A stretch of DNA of 64,000 nt from Saccharina japonica (Eukaryota; Sar; Phaeophyceae; Laminariales; Laminariaceae): contig MEHQ01003668.1 in assembly GCA_008828725.1 (NCBI GenBank), positions 62,001 to 126,000 of the forward strand, written 5' to 3'. Shown piece after piece: positions 41,748-54,903 of the stretch. The stretch's first letter is position 1, and every line of letters starts with the position of its first letter. The notes under the pieces were generated by a model that was not told where the DNA came from, searched no databases, and worked only from the letters and a program-made list of their open reading frames with translations. Both the position numbers and the translations under genes were made by a program.

Positions 41748-42917
41748 GATGAAAAAGCCCTGTCGTTCTTCACGACGGTTCCTCAGAAATGGCGCCTTTT
41801 CTGGGCAATATACACGGTCGGGATAAGCTTCGCACTGGCCTTGGTGGGCATCGTGTACGTGGGGGACTCAACTATTCCATTAGACCCAGTAGAGGAAACA
41901 GCAGCAGTGGTCACAGCAACGAACACTACAGCGAACACTGATGACCAGGAGACCGTTTTCGATTTAGTGCCGGCCTGGTTTGTTTGTGCCGTCAATCCGG
42001 GGGCCGTCACGCTGTTGTCGTTCTACCTGAGCATCGCCGTGCTGATGTTCGCGAGAGCGTTGAGTAAAGCGGCCGAAACGGCGAGACAGAAAAAGGCGGG
42101 GAAGACGTGGCGTGAGTTCGACAAAATGTGTCGCAAAGGAGTGAAAGACGGCCTCGACAGCGCCAACAAAGTAATTAGAAAGTCCCCTTATCTCTGCGCA
42201 GTTTTGTGTGTGTGGCTAGCTCACGGGGTCGTGTCTTGGTCGTTGTTATTGGGAGGGTCTTGGGGTTCCACGATACGGGGCTGCCGTAGAGAGAGCGCGC
42301 CAGTCGATTCGGACAGTGAACAGGACCATTCGGACAGCGACGATATTGACGACAATATTGACGACGACGACAAGACCGATATTGACGACGACGACAAGAC
42401 CGTATTTTATGTGGCTTTGACAATGTCCATCGTTGCCCTCATCGTCGGGGTTTCCATGAGGGGTTTTCCTTCTCGCATGGGAAACTACCGCCAACCGACG
42501 ACCGTTTCAGAGCCGATGCATTTGGATCAAATGGGAAACCTGCCTTCGCGACGGACGTGTGTGTGTCTAGAAGACTCCTACATACCTTCGCTGCTGATAG
42601 GATGGGGTGTTGGATACTTGGCTTCGACGCTGTTGCTTGGAGGCTCGTTGTACACGATCTGGTGGGACGGTGCGCCGCTCGCTTTGACGCTTATAGGCTA
42701 CTTGGTTCTGCCTTTTTGCTTCGTCGCAGTGGTATTCATGATGGCCGACGACGACTTCCTCGGGCCGAGGTGGGAACCACTCATCAAGCGCACCAGCGGT
42801 ACATTGGAAGACAAGCGTGGGGTTTGCTATTGGATTCTAGCCACAGCGGTCCGGGATATTCTACTCATATGGGTAATCATGTGGGCTTTTCTAGTGCCAT
42901 GCTTGAACAACATATGA
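41748..42917 (+). CDS. Multi-pass membrane protein, terminal exon C
   Basis: Acceptor CTTGCTTTGACAG ends at 41747; reading starts in phase 0 with DEKALSFFTTVPQKWRLFWA, continuing exon B. Stop TGA at 42915-42917; 389 residues. Likely membrane helices: residues 17-38 (LFWAIYTVGISFALALVGIV), then around NPGAVTLLSFYLSIAVLMFA, SPYLCAVLCVWLAHGVVSWS, VFYVALTMSIVALIVGVSM, IPSLLIGWGVGYLASTLLLG, ALTLIGYLVLPFCFVAVVFM and DILLIWVIMWAFLVPCL. An Asp-rich loop contains two tandem DIDDDDKT octapeptides. With exon B the protein has about ten helices, so it is a transporter- or channel-like integral membrane protein. I cannot name the family. Confidence 0.75.
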   Translation, partial: DEKALSFFTTVPQKWRLFWAIYTVGISFALALVGIVYVGDSTIPLDPVEETAAVVTATNTTANTDDQETVFDLVPAWFVCAVNPGAVTLLSFYLSIAVLMFARALSKAAETARQKKAGKTWREFDKMCRKGVKDGLDSANKVIRKSPYLCAVLCVWLAHGVVSWSLLLGGSWGSTIRGCRRESAPVDSDSEQDHSDSDDIDDNIDDDDKTDIDDDDKTVFYVALTMSIVALIVGVSMRGFPSRMGNYRQPTTVSEPMHLDQMGNLPSRRTCVCLEDSYIPSLLIGWGVGYLASTLLLGGSLYTIWWDGAPLALTLIGYLVLPFCFVAVVFMMADDDFLGPRWEPLIKRTSGTLEDKRGVCYWILATAVRDILLIWVIMWAFLVPCLNNI

Positions 42918-43180
42918 TGGCTCGACACGCTAGGGACGGTTTGCCGGGTTCGAGCCAGTGCATGCTGGACGGTGCGTGTTGCACCGCCACTGATGCTACA
43001 GGCGTAGACTAGCCTGGCCGATTCACCGGCAGCTTCTTGATTTGTTTTTGTTTGTATCCCCTCTCTTGTTATATAGTTTTCATCCCGGCAGCACATACAA
43101 TCAGGGCTGTTGACGAGTCAGGAGGTCTTCAACACCTCACGGATTAGGTCGGGTTTATCAGGAGCTATTCGAACCCTACG

Positions 43181-43181
43181 N
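43181..43181. other. Single N (ambiguous base or collapsed gap)
   Basis: Undetermined base between GAACCCTACG and TACAGCTTTC, 257 bases before copy 2 of the large duplication. Confidence 0.95.
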
Positions 43182-43320
43182 TACAGCTTTCTATTCTACA
43201 TATGTATACAGATTGCCGATTGTGGCCCGACCGTACGAAATAATAATGTTACAACAGCAGCGGCAGCCGTTTGATGGGTTGTTGCACACTTTTCCTCAAC
43301 TCCAATAAACATTCTACACA

Positions 43321-43377
43321 GCTCGCAAAGTTGAGTATCTGCTATTTAATCGGTTGAACTCACAGCTGACGTATTTT
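43321..43377 (+). repeat. Dispersed repeat (family I)
   Basis: GCTCGCAAAGTTGAGTATCT ... CACAGCTGACGTATTT, the reverse complement of 20728-20786 at about 95 percent identity. Confidence 0.7.
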
Positions 43378-45573
43378 TTAAAATGGATTTCATTTATCTC
43401 ACGTAACTTACCCCCTTCGGGCTGTAGTAAGTAGATTCCTACTACTGCTGCTGTGCTGTACGTACTGTATTAAAGGGAAAATTCCAACTAGTTTTATTAG
43501 TCTCTGTCTCGCTCATCGTGTATGTTCGTCTTGGCCGCACGGCAAGTAGGCACAAGGCACTGAAGGTCTGCTTTCGTAGATCCTGTGCCCTATCGCGAAT
43601 AAAAATATGCGCCATTTGACAAACAAAGTTCAATTAATTGTTTTCCACATTATTTTCAAGTTAAAGTTTAAAGAATAGCATATTTTTTTCAAAACCTCGT
43701 ACAGATGACGCTGATCATCAGGTGCTGGCATGGTCCTCTCTCCCAGGAGGCAGAGTCAAAACTCGTACATAGCCAATCGAACCTCGCACCTGGGGCAACG
43801 CCAGGAAGCAAAGGCTGGATTAGACAGCGAGGCTGGCGGGCAGAGCCTAACGATAGCACGCGGAGGGGAGGGCGATAACAGCACAGCAGCAGCTTGGGAA
43901 GGATTTCCGTTATTTCTTTGTGGACAAAAGGCGAGTACTCGTACTCATACTCGTATGATGATGTCTGATACAAGCAAAATCGTACCACTACGGACGTAAA
44001 TGTAAACACCGTTCGCCCATAAATATGATTACCGAACGGTCTTTATATTACTGCCCATATTGGCACAGCATACCTGGTACATAGCACAGCACAGCAGTTT
44101 TCAGCAGGCGGAGAGTTGTACACAAGAAGGCGACGAGCTGACATTCGTATCATTTTCGTCTGGTATGAAAATTAGAAATAGCACAGCATACCGCCTCAGG
44201 TACGCTGTGTGCTTCTGTGCATACACACATCTTCAGGAGATACCCAGGGCCCGCCGGTGCTGTCACCACAAGACAGTTGTTGTGCGTCGCTACGTGCATA
44301 CCAACGCAGGGAAACTTTCTACAGCAGTGCGCACAGCAGCAGCAGCAGTAAAATCGACCGAGTCCAATTAAATAAAATTATTATAAATACGTCAGCTGTG
44401 AGTTCAACCGATTGAATAGTAGATACTCAACTTTGCGAGCTAAGTAGAATTGTTGAAAGAGGCGACAAGGATCTGGACTGTTTTTGGTGCCGATCTGGCC
44501 GTAACTGTAAGAAGCGTAACGTTATTTTTCCACACAGTAAAGAAGTACTATGCGAGATAAATCACTCCTATATTTTCGGACAAAAGTGACATTGCGGAGG
44601 AATTGCACGAAAAAGCTCACCCAAGGTTGATCGTACCGCCACAACAACAGCAGTACGCTGCGAGACTAAATACTTGTACATAGACTGCTGTACCGCCATG
44701 GTTTGGTAGCCCCACAAACTACGAAGGTGCCTGGTAGGCACGCCCGAGCAGACGAGACATCCTGCAACTGCAGTCCTCTGTAGGCAACCAAAGCCGGCGC
44801 AGTCGGGACGGCGCGGCTGATACATTTCAGGTGCCCAAAATCAGCACAGCAGTAGTCGCTGTCCACAACACACGGAGCGATTGGTTGCTGTGGTAATGAT
44901 ACTCTCTGTCTGTACAGCAGTCCCACTACTACTGTAAAAAACAAAAGGCACAGGGATGGGTGGAAAGCTTCATGTGAGCCCAGAGCCGCGATGTTCATCC
45001 ATTAATTCAGCATGATGGTGTGTACGGGTTGTGTTGCTCCTGCCACGTCCGATGTGCGCCGGTTGTTGCTCTGCCCATGCGAGGGCCTGAGGCTGTAACG
45101 GTCCAAGTACGGCCAGAGGCCCCTTTACACCTCCGCACAGCAGTAGGAACAACTGTGTACCAAAAAGCTGGGAGATTTCACAGCAGTGTAGGCTTGCGTT
45201 TGTGCACATATCATATCATATGTACAGCAGTATCTCGTCTGCTGTTGTCGTGGGATGTGGAATACACGATGGGTGGATACCTTTTCCATGTTCTGGTAGC
45301 TGGGTATTCGTATGATTCGAGGATGCTTATCTTCGGAGTATCTCTGGGATATCATACACTGACTTGTGTTGCGTGCCATCCGCCATCTAAAACAGCGATG
45401 CCTGTGCAGCTAGGGGCTCGTATGCTATACGTACTCGTAAGCACCGGCTCAGTACTATAGGGCATGGCACATACCCATATAGCCCGCACACAGCGACCAA
45501 TGGTGAAGAGCGCGATCTTAAAAGCAGTACGAGTGCAGTGTAGTACCGGACACCTGTGTGTACAATACAGAAA

Positions 45574-46113
45574 ACCTAAGGAAAAGGAACGGGAAATCTG
45601 GTCCAGGCTGGATTTCCTATTTGGGAGAGGGTGCTTTCAACACCAATTTCAAGATAAAGACTCCATAATTTCTTATATTCCTCTAAATCTCAGCCTGGCG
45701 CTCTTTCTAGCCTGTTTCTTAGTAGGTGTCCTGTAGTACTCTATACTGCAAAAAGGAACAGGAAACCTGGCCGAAGCTGCTGGATTTCTTTTTGAGAATG
45801 GGCTCGTTTTTCACTAAATCCAGTATAACGACTCCTGGATTTCTTACGTACATGTTCTTATAAACCCCAACGTGCGTTTTTCGTGTTGCTCTCGTCTCCA
45901 ATAGCAGGGACCCCCCCCCCTACAATGTGGTCGTAAAATGAATCCTTGTCGAGACACTTATTGAACACTGAGAACTGTAGTATGTACCTTTCGTAGCCAA
46001 ACCCCACAAGGTGTAATAAATTCGGGAGTCGTTACCTTGAAGCTAGTGTAGGGAGCACCCTCTTTCAAATAAGAAATCCAGCCTGGACCAAATTTCCGGT
46101 TTCTTATTATCGT
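45574..46113. mobile_element. Family F element, copy 2
   Basis: Same inverted ends as 21918-22457, with a handful of substitutions (for example CGTGCG in place of CGCGCG). Confidence 0.65.
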
Positions 46114-47099
46114 AGGTGTCCTGTGTGCCGTATATATACGTTGTTCAATGTCCGCACAATGATTTTTGACGCCCACATAGACCGGGCCACCTGCAAAAAA
46201 ATGGAACGTAAGATGTTTTTGCGATGGAGGACTTCCATGTGAAACTGAACAATGCTGCTGGCCACTTCAGCGACAGACAGTTGCACCGCGAAGCTTGTGT
46301 CCGCCTTGCCTGCTGCCGAGTGCTCGCTTGAGATTCGGGACTCAACTTGAACCTTAATTAGAAGCATGTTTACGATCGGAAGGAGAGCATAAAACCTGGT
46401 ATATGATACGTACCTACAGCAGCGTGGCCGATCGATGCTACTACTGTTTTTGTTCACACCTCGGACAGATCATCTGTTCCCACTTGATGATCTATAAGCA
46501 GTAGACCTTTCAAGGAAGATCTGTTTCCGATCTTGTGTGATTGAGCTCATCATGCTGCCGGGTGCGACCCGCGTGCAGTCTGCATGATATGCGTACGCAC
46601 ATGTTTCCTGGGTTCGATCTGTACTCTGTAGATCCTGCACAACGTCCCACAGCGACGGGTAGGGCAATACTATAGATGGTTTACTGCAGATCATGCTTTG
46701 TCCGAGCGAGCTTTCTATGCTACTGTTACACCTACTCGCCAAGAAATCGTCATCTTTCACCGCTGCTGGCTGTTGCCGGCTGTTGGTGGCGATCCCACCC
46801 ACCCTTTTAGTCCTTCTATCCTGTTTACAGTACGTAGTGCCTCCGCCCTCTTCTTTTCTCTCTCCCTCCCATGTACGCACGTACACCCTTACGAACGTAT
46901 CGTAACTCAGATCCGAGATTACATTGTAAGTAAGCTCTTCTCCCCCCCCCCCTCGCCGCGTACGGCACGTGCCTTTTGCATTTATATCGCTAGAAGGATT
47001 CAATTAAACACTTCCTTCCCTCTCGTAAACTTGCGCTCATTTGTCGTGCTCACCCACATTATACGAGTAGCAGCCACTTCCGGGATGTACAGTATTTGG

Positions 47100-47391
47100 C
47101 TTTTTCGTGGCACGTGTCGCGGCACGTGTCGTGACATGTCGCGACGTGTCACGACATGCCGCGACACGCCACGGACGTACCGCGACATGTCGCGACAGCC
47201 CACGGCGTGTCGCGGCGAGTGTTGCGGGGAGTGTCGCGGCGAGTGTTGCCAACCCCAACCTAACCCTAACCCTAACCCTAACCCTAACCCTACGTGTCGA
47301 GGCTTGTCGCGACATGCCGCGGCATGTCGCGAAATGCCGCGGCAGCGTCCGTGGCGTGTCGCGGCATGTCGCGACACGTGCCACGAAAAAG
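47100..47391. mobile_element. Family H palindromic element with telomere-like core, copy 2
   Basis: Matches 23444-23735; CCCTAA core at 47258-47291. Confidence 0.75.
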
Positions 47392-47578
47392 TCAAATAAT
47401 GTAGATCCGTGGGTATGTAACACCTGATAAGAAAAAACTCGATACATAGAGTGAAACCCACGACACCAACGCTAAATAGCGATGATATTGGAGGTTAACC
47501 ACTCTTACGAAGGAACACATAAATGTAGAAATGAAAACCAAATATGGTGTGTAAACATAGGGCGGGTAGAGGGTTTTT

Positions 47579-48246
47579 GGGTGGTTAGCCAACTAGACGT
47601 GACCAAACAACTAGCCGCAAGGCGGGGTAAGCCAATTAGACGCGACTAAAAGGCTAGTCGCTAGGCGGCGTTAGCCAACTAGACGAGACTCAAAAGGTAG
47701 TCGCTAGGCGGGGTACCCAACTAGACGCCTCCAAACAGCTAGCCACCGGGCGGGGTTAACCAAATAGGCGCGAAAAAAAGCTAACCGCTAGGCGCAGTTA
47801 GCCAACTAGGCCCGGCTAAACAGCTAGCCGCTAGGCGGGGTTAGCCAACTTGACGCGTCTAAACAGCTAGACGTTAGGCGGGGTTAGCCAACTAGGCGCG
47901 AATAAACAGCTAGCCGCTAGGCGGGGTTAGCCAACTAGGCCCGAATAAACAGCTAGCCGCTAGACGGGGTTAGCCAACTAGACGGGCCTTAACGCCTAGC
48001 CGCTAGGCGGGGTTAAGCCAACCAGACGCGACTAAACAGCTAGCCGCTAGGAGTGGTTTGCCAACTAGACGCGTCTAAAACGCTAGACGCTAGGCGGGGT
48101 TAGCCAACTAGACGCGACTAAACAGCCAGCCGCTAGGCGGGGTTAGCCAACTAGACGCGTCTAAACAGCTAGTCGCTAGGCGACGTTAGCCAACTACTGT
48201 AGACGGGTCTAAACAGCTAGTCGCTAGGCGGAGTTAGCCAACTAGA
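47579..48246. repeat. 43 bp minisatellite, copy 2
   Basis: About 15 units, same order as 23925-24590, but with more substitutions between copies than the flanking DNA (for example GGCGCAG for GGCAGAA). Confidence 0.9.
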
Positions 48247-50606
48247 CGCCTGCTTCAATAGAGGTAACACTTTCCGGATAAAATCATTCTGACTGGTGCC
48301 GGGTTTCTTACGCTAGGAACTGCCCAATTTGGTTGGAAATCCTTTTTTGTTTAACATTTTGTTTCCTTGTGTACCTAAGCTGTGTGATTTTCTGGTCGGG
48401 TTTCACTTCAAACCTTTTCTTAAAAACCTTTTCGGGACCCCGAGGTCGTTGCGACCGCAAAACGATGCCGACTATCGTTTGGTGGTGTCAACCGTGTTTA
48501 CGAGCGGCGTGAGCGCTCCAGCGAGTAGAGGTAGAGTATTGTTCCGCCAGGTGCCGTGCATCTCCTTGAAGAGCGTGCTACGATACAGAGGTAGCACGCT
48601 TCGGCTGGATTTGTTTCTGAATGATCGGGCCCCTTAACCCGAATGCTTCGGAATTTAAATATTGTGGTTCCAACATTTTTAATTGTATACCTTAAGAACT
48701 GGTCCCATGTATCTGGGGACAAATTACTTAAAATTAGTGTGGGATAAGTTTTTCAGTTCTGAATGGGTTAAGAACATGGGGTTGCTCATTGGGGATCATT
48801 TTCATGTATCCTCCAAAACCAGTTTTTTTTGTGGGGTATAGTGCTTCCTCAAGGGACCACCCTGTGACAAAAAACATCGCTCACCTCTACCGTAGCATCC
48901 GTTTCCTGAGGTTGCATTGCCTGCTACGTAGGACACCGGTGGTGTGTATCAGCCCCCAGTCACACAAAGTCGCCTTTTTTTTTTGCTGGAATTGGTCAAT
49001 TTTCGATCGCCGATTTTCCTGTCGTAAGTCCCAAGAGGACTAAACTTCATTTGTTGGGGTGGGTATAAAACCTCTAGAGTGGGGATCTCAGAAATGCTTG
49101 AGTGCAGCCATAGCGTAACATACGTCACCAACTGACTTTGGCTGGCAAGTCGGCTGGCGACTACCGCCAAGCGAGCAAAAGTGTAAACCTTTGCCCCTCT
49201 CCCTAGCCGAGAGGTACGCGACGGAGGGCGCCGCAAGAGGTGCGTTCGGGGCGAATTTTACGCTACATACATGGATTCATTTTACACAAAAGCACTGCAT
49301 CCGGTATAAAACGTTGTGGATTCATTTTACACAAAAGTACTGCATCCAATAAACCAAATGGTTCCGTGAATGCGAAGGAACTCCACATAACTTGGATGTT
49401 TCGCACGTCTAAGAAACGACTATCAAACCTTCGATCAACTAACTGACGAATCCAAGTATTTGGCGACTCAAGCCCTCCTTCCATATATTAATAATATATT
49501 GGAAAGATAACCCATCATTGGAGAGAGGGCGGCGGCAAAACCCAACAATAATGCGCTGACTGCTAAGGCAGAATATGCGGGTCGAACCTCCCCAATGTCG
49601 GTCTTGGTCATTTTGATTGTGTTATGTAAAATTCGGAAGTATACATACACCTGAAACGGGTCGGGCCGACCCCCACACGTGGTAGAGGGAAAGCTGCGGT
49701 TGCTGTTGTGTTGAAGATGTTGCAGCGTACGGGCGAGGGGAACCCACCAACTACAGTCTACCTGAATATTTGACTAGCCCCTAGGAATTTTAACGACTGG
49801 TTCTTCGCCAGTCCTATGGGTACGATGCGCTTAAACGACTGGTGCCTCGCCAGTCGTCTCAATGGCACCAGGAGTTGAAATGACAGGTTCCTCGCCAGTC
49901 TTCAAGGCTACCAGGAGAGCTGAAATGGCTTACCCACACCAGCCCACAAGGACCCAGTTTAGCTCTTGCGTTCACAGGGGAGATTCCAGCCCACACATAG
50001 CACGCACTCGGTGTATCCGAGACGGCTAGGCCATGTTGTTTCCCGCCGCAATCAAGTGGGCTGTCAAGATAAGAGAGGTCCCCCGCGTGCATCGGCCGAC
50101 CGTCCGCATGTAACGGTAGATCCGTGCAACGATAGAGGTAGCACGCTTTCGACTGAAATCGTTTATGAAGGATAGGACTCCTTAACTCAAAACCGTCGGA
50201 CTTCTGCATTTTTTTTGTTCCATTTTTTTTCAATTACATATATAGGCCATGGGATTGTTCACCGGGTACATAGCATTTCAGTGTTTTTCCTCCAAAATCA
50301 GTTTAGCGTGAGGCATAAAGCTCTTTAATCCATTCAGAACTGAAAACATATATACCACACTAATTTCAAGTAATTTCACCCAAATACGTGGGACCGGTTA
50401 TCAAGGGGTTAGGTGAGTAGCCTTAGAAAAAAAACATAGGTCACCTCGACCGTAGCATGCGTCGGTACGAGGGCACCTACGCAATTGGCCGAGACCCCCG
50501 CCCCACCCCCCTGTAAAACACGCCTCTCACTGCGTGAGCTAGACAACCAGGATACCGTTTTTTGTTTTTTTGGCGGTTACCAAAGTTACATGTCGGTCGA
50601 GTTAGA

Positions 50607-52036
50607 TCATTTGTGCGGAGTGGAGAACCTTTGCTCCGTACAAGGGGAATGATCGGATCACGTAGTGTGTATATGGTAAGGCACCCGCGAGGCAGTTACA
50701 TAGTGCTCCCATTGCTGTCTCTGGAAGTGGCCACACCATAAATTCAACCAACTGATTGGAGGCTGCCGTCCATGTGCAAACCCGCCTCAGAGGCGGTTCT
50801 TAATAGGATGCAGCTCACCCTTCATGCGACTCGCCCAACACTTCACGGCGCGGCGCTTGGTGCAAGCAATGTCTGCCTGGTTGGTGAAAACCCGACATGC
50901 TCCGTCCCGGCATTGTAGGGATGCGAGGGTCTATGGTCATGATGCGACTACAGCCGTGTGCGACATGAGTACACCCCCCACCCCTCACCCCCCTGCACAA
51001 TGCGGGTTGTAAAACCAACTTGTTGTGGAAGCATTGGAAAAGGTAGCAGACCCTACAAGGTTTCGACAACCTCTGGATTCGGTACGCATGCTACCATATA
51101 TACAGGTGCACCAATTTTAACCTTTTTTTTGTCTTAGCTCTTCACGTGAGGAGGTATATACTACTGTAATAGCAAGTAACACACGTATTCGGGAGGGGAA
51201 AACAAAAAGGGCTACCCGATTGTACAAGCTCATGGCCTAAGGGCCCATATTAACGTGTATAAAATAAATTCAATTTGGAAAAATACAAATTCAAATTCGC
51301 TTTTCATTGGTCCACACACGCACCAGTACCAAAGATTAGGATCTTGGGGTATAATCTTGGGTGGTGGTGTGGGTTCTGACCAATGAAAAGCGGATTTTTT
51401 TTTTTTTTTTTCCAAATTGGATTTTTTTTTCTTCGTTAAAACGGGCCCTAAGTACACACAACCGAAAAATACTGCATAACGGAAATTTTGAAATCCCGAC
51501 GATTTGGGATCAAGGGAGCCCGCCGTTCCGAATACGTTTCGGCCAAAAAAAGGTATACCTCTACCTCTATCGTAGCACGCGCCCATTATTGGCGAATGCC
51601 TCCTCAATTTTTTTTTTGTTTTTTTTTGCCTACATTGTGCAGTGTGGAGAGTGGTGTACTTCATTTTTTTTTCATGCATGGCCGTAGTCGTATGACCGTA
51701 AACCCGCGCATCCCTACAATGCCGGGACGGAGCATGTCGGGTTTGCACCGACCAGGCAGACACTGCTAGCTAGACTAGCACCGAGCGCGAAGCACCGTGA
51801 GGTGTTGGGCGAGTCGCATGGAGGGTGACTTGCATCCTACTAAGAACCGCTTGTGAGGCGGACTTGCATATGGATGGCAGCTTCAATGAATTAAATTAAT
51901 TTCTGGTGTGGCCACTTCCTGAGACAGCAATGGGAGCACTATGTAATTGCCTCGTGGGTGCCTTACGATATACACACTGCGTCGTACGACCATTCCCCTT
52001 GTGCGGAGCAAAGGTTCTCCACCCCTCACAAATTAT
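50607..52036. mobile_element. Family G foldback, copy 2, with a diverged left arm
   Basis: Arms about 50607-50962 and 51673-52036. The left arm and adjoining family A sequence up to about 51330 differ strongly from copy 1, while the right arm is nearly unchanged. Confidence 0.75.
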
Positions 52037-52539
52037 GCAGTCGGGCGGGGGGGGGGTTCAGGGCCATCGGGGCAGATTTTTGTGAGGTGCCTCGCTTAAA
52101 GAGCTATTCATATATATATACCGCAACAAGTTGCCGGCGCGCGGGTCGTGTGTACATAGCATTTTGTTGTTTTTGCACGTCAGATGCATTGCTTAGTGCC
52201 CTCCCGGCCCAGCTGCTAGTTGCGAGCAACCCTGTAACCGCCACTTACTGGTAGTTTCAATTTGATCTTACCTCTAACGTAGAGCAGATCGTGATCTGCA
52301 GTACAAAGTTCATCTATATCCTACCCCGCCGCTGTGATACATTGCACATACAGGATCTGTTTACAAGTGCGCATATAAAGCCCCAAGAAACATGCCCTTG
52401 GCCATGTAGGTCTTGTTTCGGCTCCCGCAGGACACCATGAGGTAGATCATACACGTCTGGAATCGAGGGTTTAACCGTCCACCGTGGCGTGCACATTTTC
52501 TCCCGGAAGTGCCACGGGGAGATCAAGCTCAGAAAAAAC

Positions 52540-53094
52540 GACGCATGCTACGGTAAAGGTGCACTGTATTTTGTTTTCGGGACGCTTTCGAGGCGTTCTA
52601 TGCCTCAACCGAATTTACGTTTGAGCGAAACAAATAGTGCTACCCGATGAACAGTTCCGTGGCCTTAAGGACCCGTTTTAACGAAGAAAAACAAATTCAA
52701 TTTGTAAAAAAACAAAATCAAATCCGCTTTTCATATGGTCAGAACCCGCACCACCACCCAAAAGTATACCCCAAGATCCTAGTCTTTGGTGCTGGTGCGT
52801 GTGTTGACCACTGAAAAGCGAATTTGAATTTCATTTTTTCCAAATTGAATTTATTTTATTCTCGTTAATATGGGCCCTAAGTATAAAACAAAAATTATTG
52901 CGGCACAATAATCAAAATCCGACGATTTTTAGTTAACACATTCAGAACTAAAACAAATAACCCGCACAACTTCGAAGTAGTTTGTGCCCAATGATGTGGG
53001 ACCAGTTCTTGAGGGGTCGAGGAGCCCCTACATTCCAAAAGGGTTTGGCGATTTGACCCAATATGGGGTAGCTGTATCGTATATAGCACGCGCG
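52540..53094 (-). mobile_element. Family A element with nested B and C, copy 2
   Basis: Identical arrangement to 28904-29458: B at about 52665-52881 and C at about 52932-53022. Both insertions therefore predate the separation of the two 20.5 kb copies. Confidence 0.7.
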
Positions 53095-54903
53095 CCACTT
53101 TCGACTTGCGTCTGGGGCACGGGGGAAGGTAGGGAGACGTTTCCGTTATTTTCTGAGCTCCTCGCATGCTGGGCGCTCGATACGTACCCCGGAAATCTGA
53201 CTTCCTGACGAACAGAACCTCAGCAGCCCGACCAACAAGACCTGTGCACCGTATATATAGTCCTGGACCGAAATACTACAGCAGCGGCAAAAACTGTCCT
53301 ACTGACAGGTGGATAGGTGCTACGTTAAGAAAAAACTTGACCGGCCACCAGAAAACAACGAAAACAAAAACAAAGTGCGCTATCCCTTTGCGCGGGTTGG
53401 ACGTGTGCTGCGACAGAGGTATTGATCGCAGGTTTGGGTTGAAATATTTTCTGAACGATCGAGCTTTCTTAACCCTCTCAAGAACTGGTCCCACGAATTT
53501 GGGCACAAACTACTTGGAATTCGTGTGGGTCATGTTTTTCAGTTCTGCTGAATGGGTTAACCCGAAAATCGTCGATATGTTTCATCCTTGTGTTGCGTAC
53601 TTTTTTTTCCGTGTAAAAGTTAGTTAGGCCATGGGGTTGTTCATCGGGACGCGTGCTACGATGGAGGTAGGTATACCTTTTTTTGGCTAAACAGTTTTCT
53701 GAATGAGGGAGCACCTTAACCCGAAATCGTCGGAATTTTATTATCTTGCGTTGCGATATTTTTCAGTTTATACTCAGACCATGGGACTGTTCGTCGGGTA
53801 TGTAGCACGTTAACTTTCCTCTTAAATCAGATTTTGACCACTGCAGGTACTATAGAGCTCCTCAAGTGATCACCCTAAGAAAATGGCCTGGATGCAGGTG
53901 CACCTCTATCGGATCGTGGCAGGCGCCTCGGGCGACACTTTTATTTCCGTCTAAAACCAGTTTTTGGGTGACTTACTAGTAGTATAGAGCGCTCCAAAAG
54001 TAAGGGACCTCATGAAACAAAACAAAATGTTGCACCTCTACCGTACCCTGCATCGACGAGTCTTTGATACTGGTGACATGCTTGACGCGTCGCCTCTCTT
54101 CGGCAACTGTCGTTTCTTCCTTCACCGCCGTTGTTTTGTTCTGTTTCGGCGCTACCAGTTGAACCTTCCCTTGGCCCCCTAGGCCTCGAGCCGTCATGCC
54201 GGAGGAGACGAAGAGCATCGATGTGGAGCAAGGTGCGTGCGTTACTCTGAAGTAGACTCATGCTACGGTAGCCTGCATGCAGGTGCACCATGTTTTGTTT
54301 CTGAGGGTGGTGTGGTCACTTGAGGGGCTCTCTACCTCCCCCAATGACAGATGTTTTGGAGGAAAATGAAAAAGTCGACTCGATGAACAATCGGATGGTC
54401 CAAGTATAAAATGAAACATTCCGCAACACAAAAACGATATTCTGACGATTTTGGGTTAAGGAGCCTTTACTAGATCGTTCAGAAAACGTTTCCGCCAAAA
54501 AAAAGTACACCTCTAACTCTATCGTAGCGCGCCTCAGTATATGAGGTACCGGTATAGTGTTTGTCCTGATATTTTCGGATTTTCCTGGTTTCCGTCTTGT
54601 ATGTATTAATTTGGGTTTCCTTTTTCCCTTTTCGCCCCTGAAAGAGAAAAGCTACATGTACATATATACGCCTGATATATACCTGGTGTGTACCTTATAA
54701 GTTTTCTTGAGTTTTTGCTGCTGTGATAAATTCCTGATATTTAGGGAAAAACAATGGTTTTCGTTTTTTTCCCAGCCTCTAGTTTTTCCTGCTTTTCTTG
54801 ACAAAGGAAAGAAGACCAGGCAAACAAACTGCGATGATAATTGCCTATTTTTAAGGGACCATGCGGCTGAGCCTTAAAATGGTTGATACGGGCTTTTGTT
54901 TCT

